A stretch of DNA of 14,922 nt, from assembly GCF_900232945.1 (NCBI RefSeq), contig NZ_OCTU01000008.1, positions 1 through 14,922 of the forward strand. Reading direction: 5' to 3'. This document shows positions 14,783-14,922 of this stretch, in pieces. The notes below the pieces were generated by a model. The model saw nothing but the letters and a program-made list of their open reading frames with translations, was not told the DNA's origin and searched no databases. Origin of the DNA: Urinicoccus timonensis (GTDB lineage Bacteria > Bacillota > Clostridia > Tissierellales > Peptoniphilaceae). The translations under genes were made by a program, and so were the position numbers. How positions within the stretch are numbered: position 1 is the first letter of the stretch; every line of letters begins with the position of its first letter.

Positions 14783-14922
14783 CCACCGGCGTAGCCGGTG
14801 GTTTTTCTCTTGCGGCCCAAAGGGCCTTTTTTACTAGCTACGTCTCAAGGGCGCCTGTGGTTTACCACACGCAATTTTTACTTGCTACCCCTTAAAGGGG
14901 TCTAAGTTGTCCATTGTTACTT
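14783..14922 (-). mobile_element. Hairpin cluster resembling the right end of an IS200/IS605 (TnpB-type) element, partial
   Basis: Four hairpins lie in order: CCACCGGC/GCCGGTGG (14783-14790 with 14794-14801), GGCCC/GGGCC (14814-14818 with 14822-14826), TGTGG/CCACA (14856-14860 with 14865-14869) and ACCCCTT/AAGGGGT (14887-14893 with 14895-14901). Reading the minus strand, the core CTTGAGACG, a GGCC-type hairpin and a final CCACC hairpin align with the plus strand of 43-119, so the two are homologous and inverted. The minus strand also has short open pieces broken by stops, as expected for a decayed or RNA-coding 3' end. The two plus-strand stems are followed by TTTTT and TTTTTT and could work as terminators in that direction. 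The TnpB-type assignment is inference. Confidence 0.5.

Overview
The window looks like chromosomal DNA from a low-GC, anaerobic Gram-positive bacterium (Bacillota; Clostridia or Tissierellia in a broad sense, genus not determinable by eye). The reasons are strong AGGAGG ribosome sites, TATAAT promoters, a complete Rnf operon in the clostridial order C-D-G-E-A-B, two bacterial non-haem ferritins, and a tRNA with an encoded CCA end. Every real gene lies on the minus strand, so the window reads right to left.

Layout from right to left in transcription order. (1) 14783-14922 holds a cluster of hairpins resembling the right end of an IS200/IS605 (TnpB-type) element. (2) An amidohydrolase of the imidazolonepropionase/prolidase-like group (13477-14727) has its own promoter. 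(3) Two tandem ferritin paralogues (12890-13387 and 12350-12838) end at a terminator. (4) Two flavodoxin-fold genes of different subfamilies follow (11795-12280 and 11131-11694), each with a hairpin after it. (5) A tightly overlapping unit carries a macro-domain hydrolase, DNA polymerase I, dephospho-CoA kinase, an oligopeptide-binding lipoprotein and tRNA-Leu(GAG). It starts at an extended -10 promoter near 11011 and stops at a strong terminator at 5462-5488. (6) The rnfCDGEAB operon (5134 to 118) has a clear promoter at 5208-5236. (7) 1-119 holds a second hairpin cluster, homologous to the right-hand one and in opposite orientation, whose last palindrome contains most of the rnfB stop codon.

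Functionally, the Rnf complex moves electrons from reduced ferredoxin (or flavodoxin) to NAD+ and couples this to Na+ or H+ export. Flavodoxins and ferritins nearby fit an iron and redox theme, but they are separate transcription units, so a functional link is inference only. The polA-coaE pair is a common Bacillota neighbourhood, here without the mutM gene often found between them.

I did not find a convincing new biological system. The features most worth a second look are the inverted, related hairpin elements at the two edges (possible TnpB omega-RNA ends), the palindrome carrying the rnfB stop, and the tRNA whose first base is the last base of a protein gene's stop codon.
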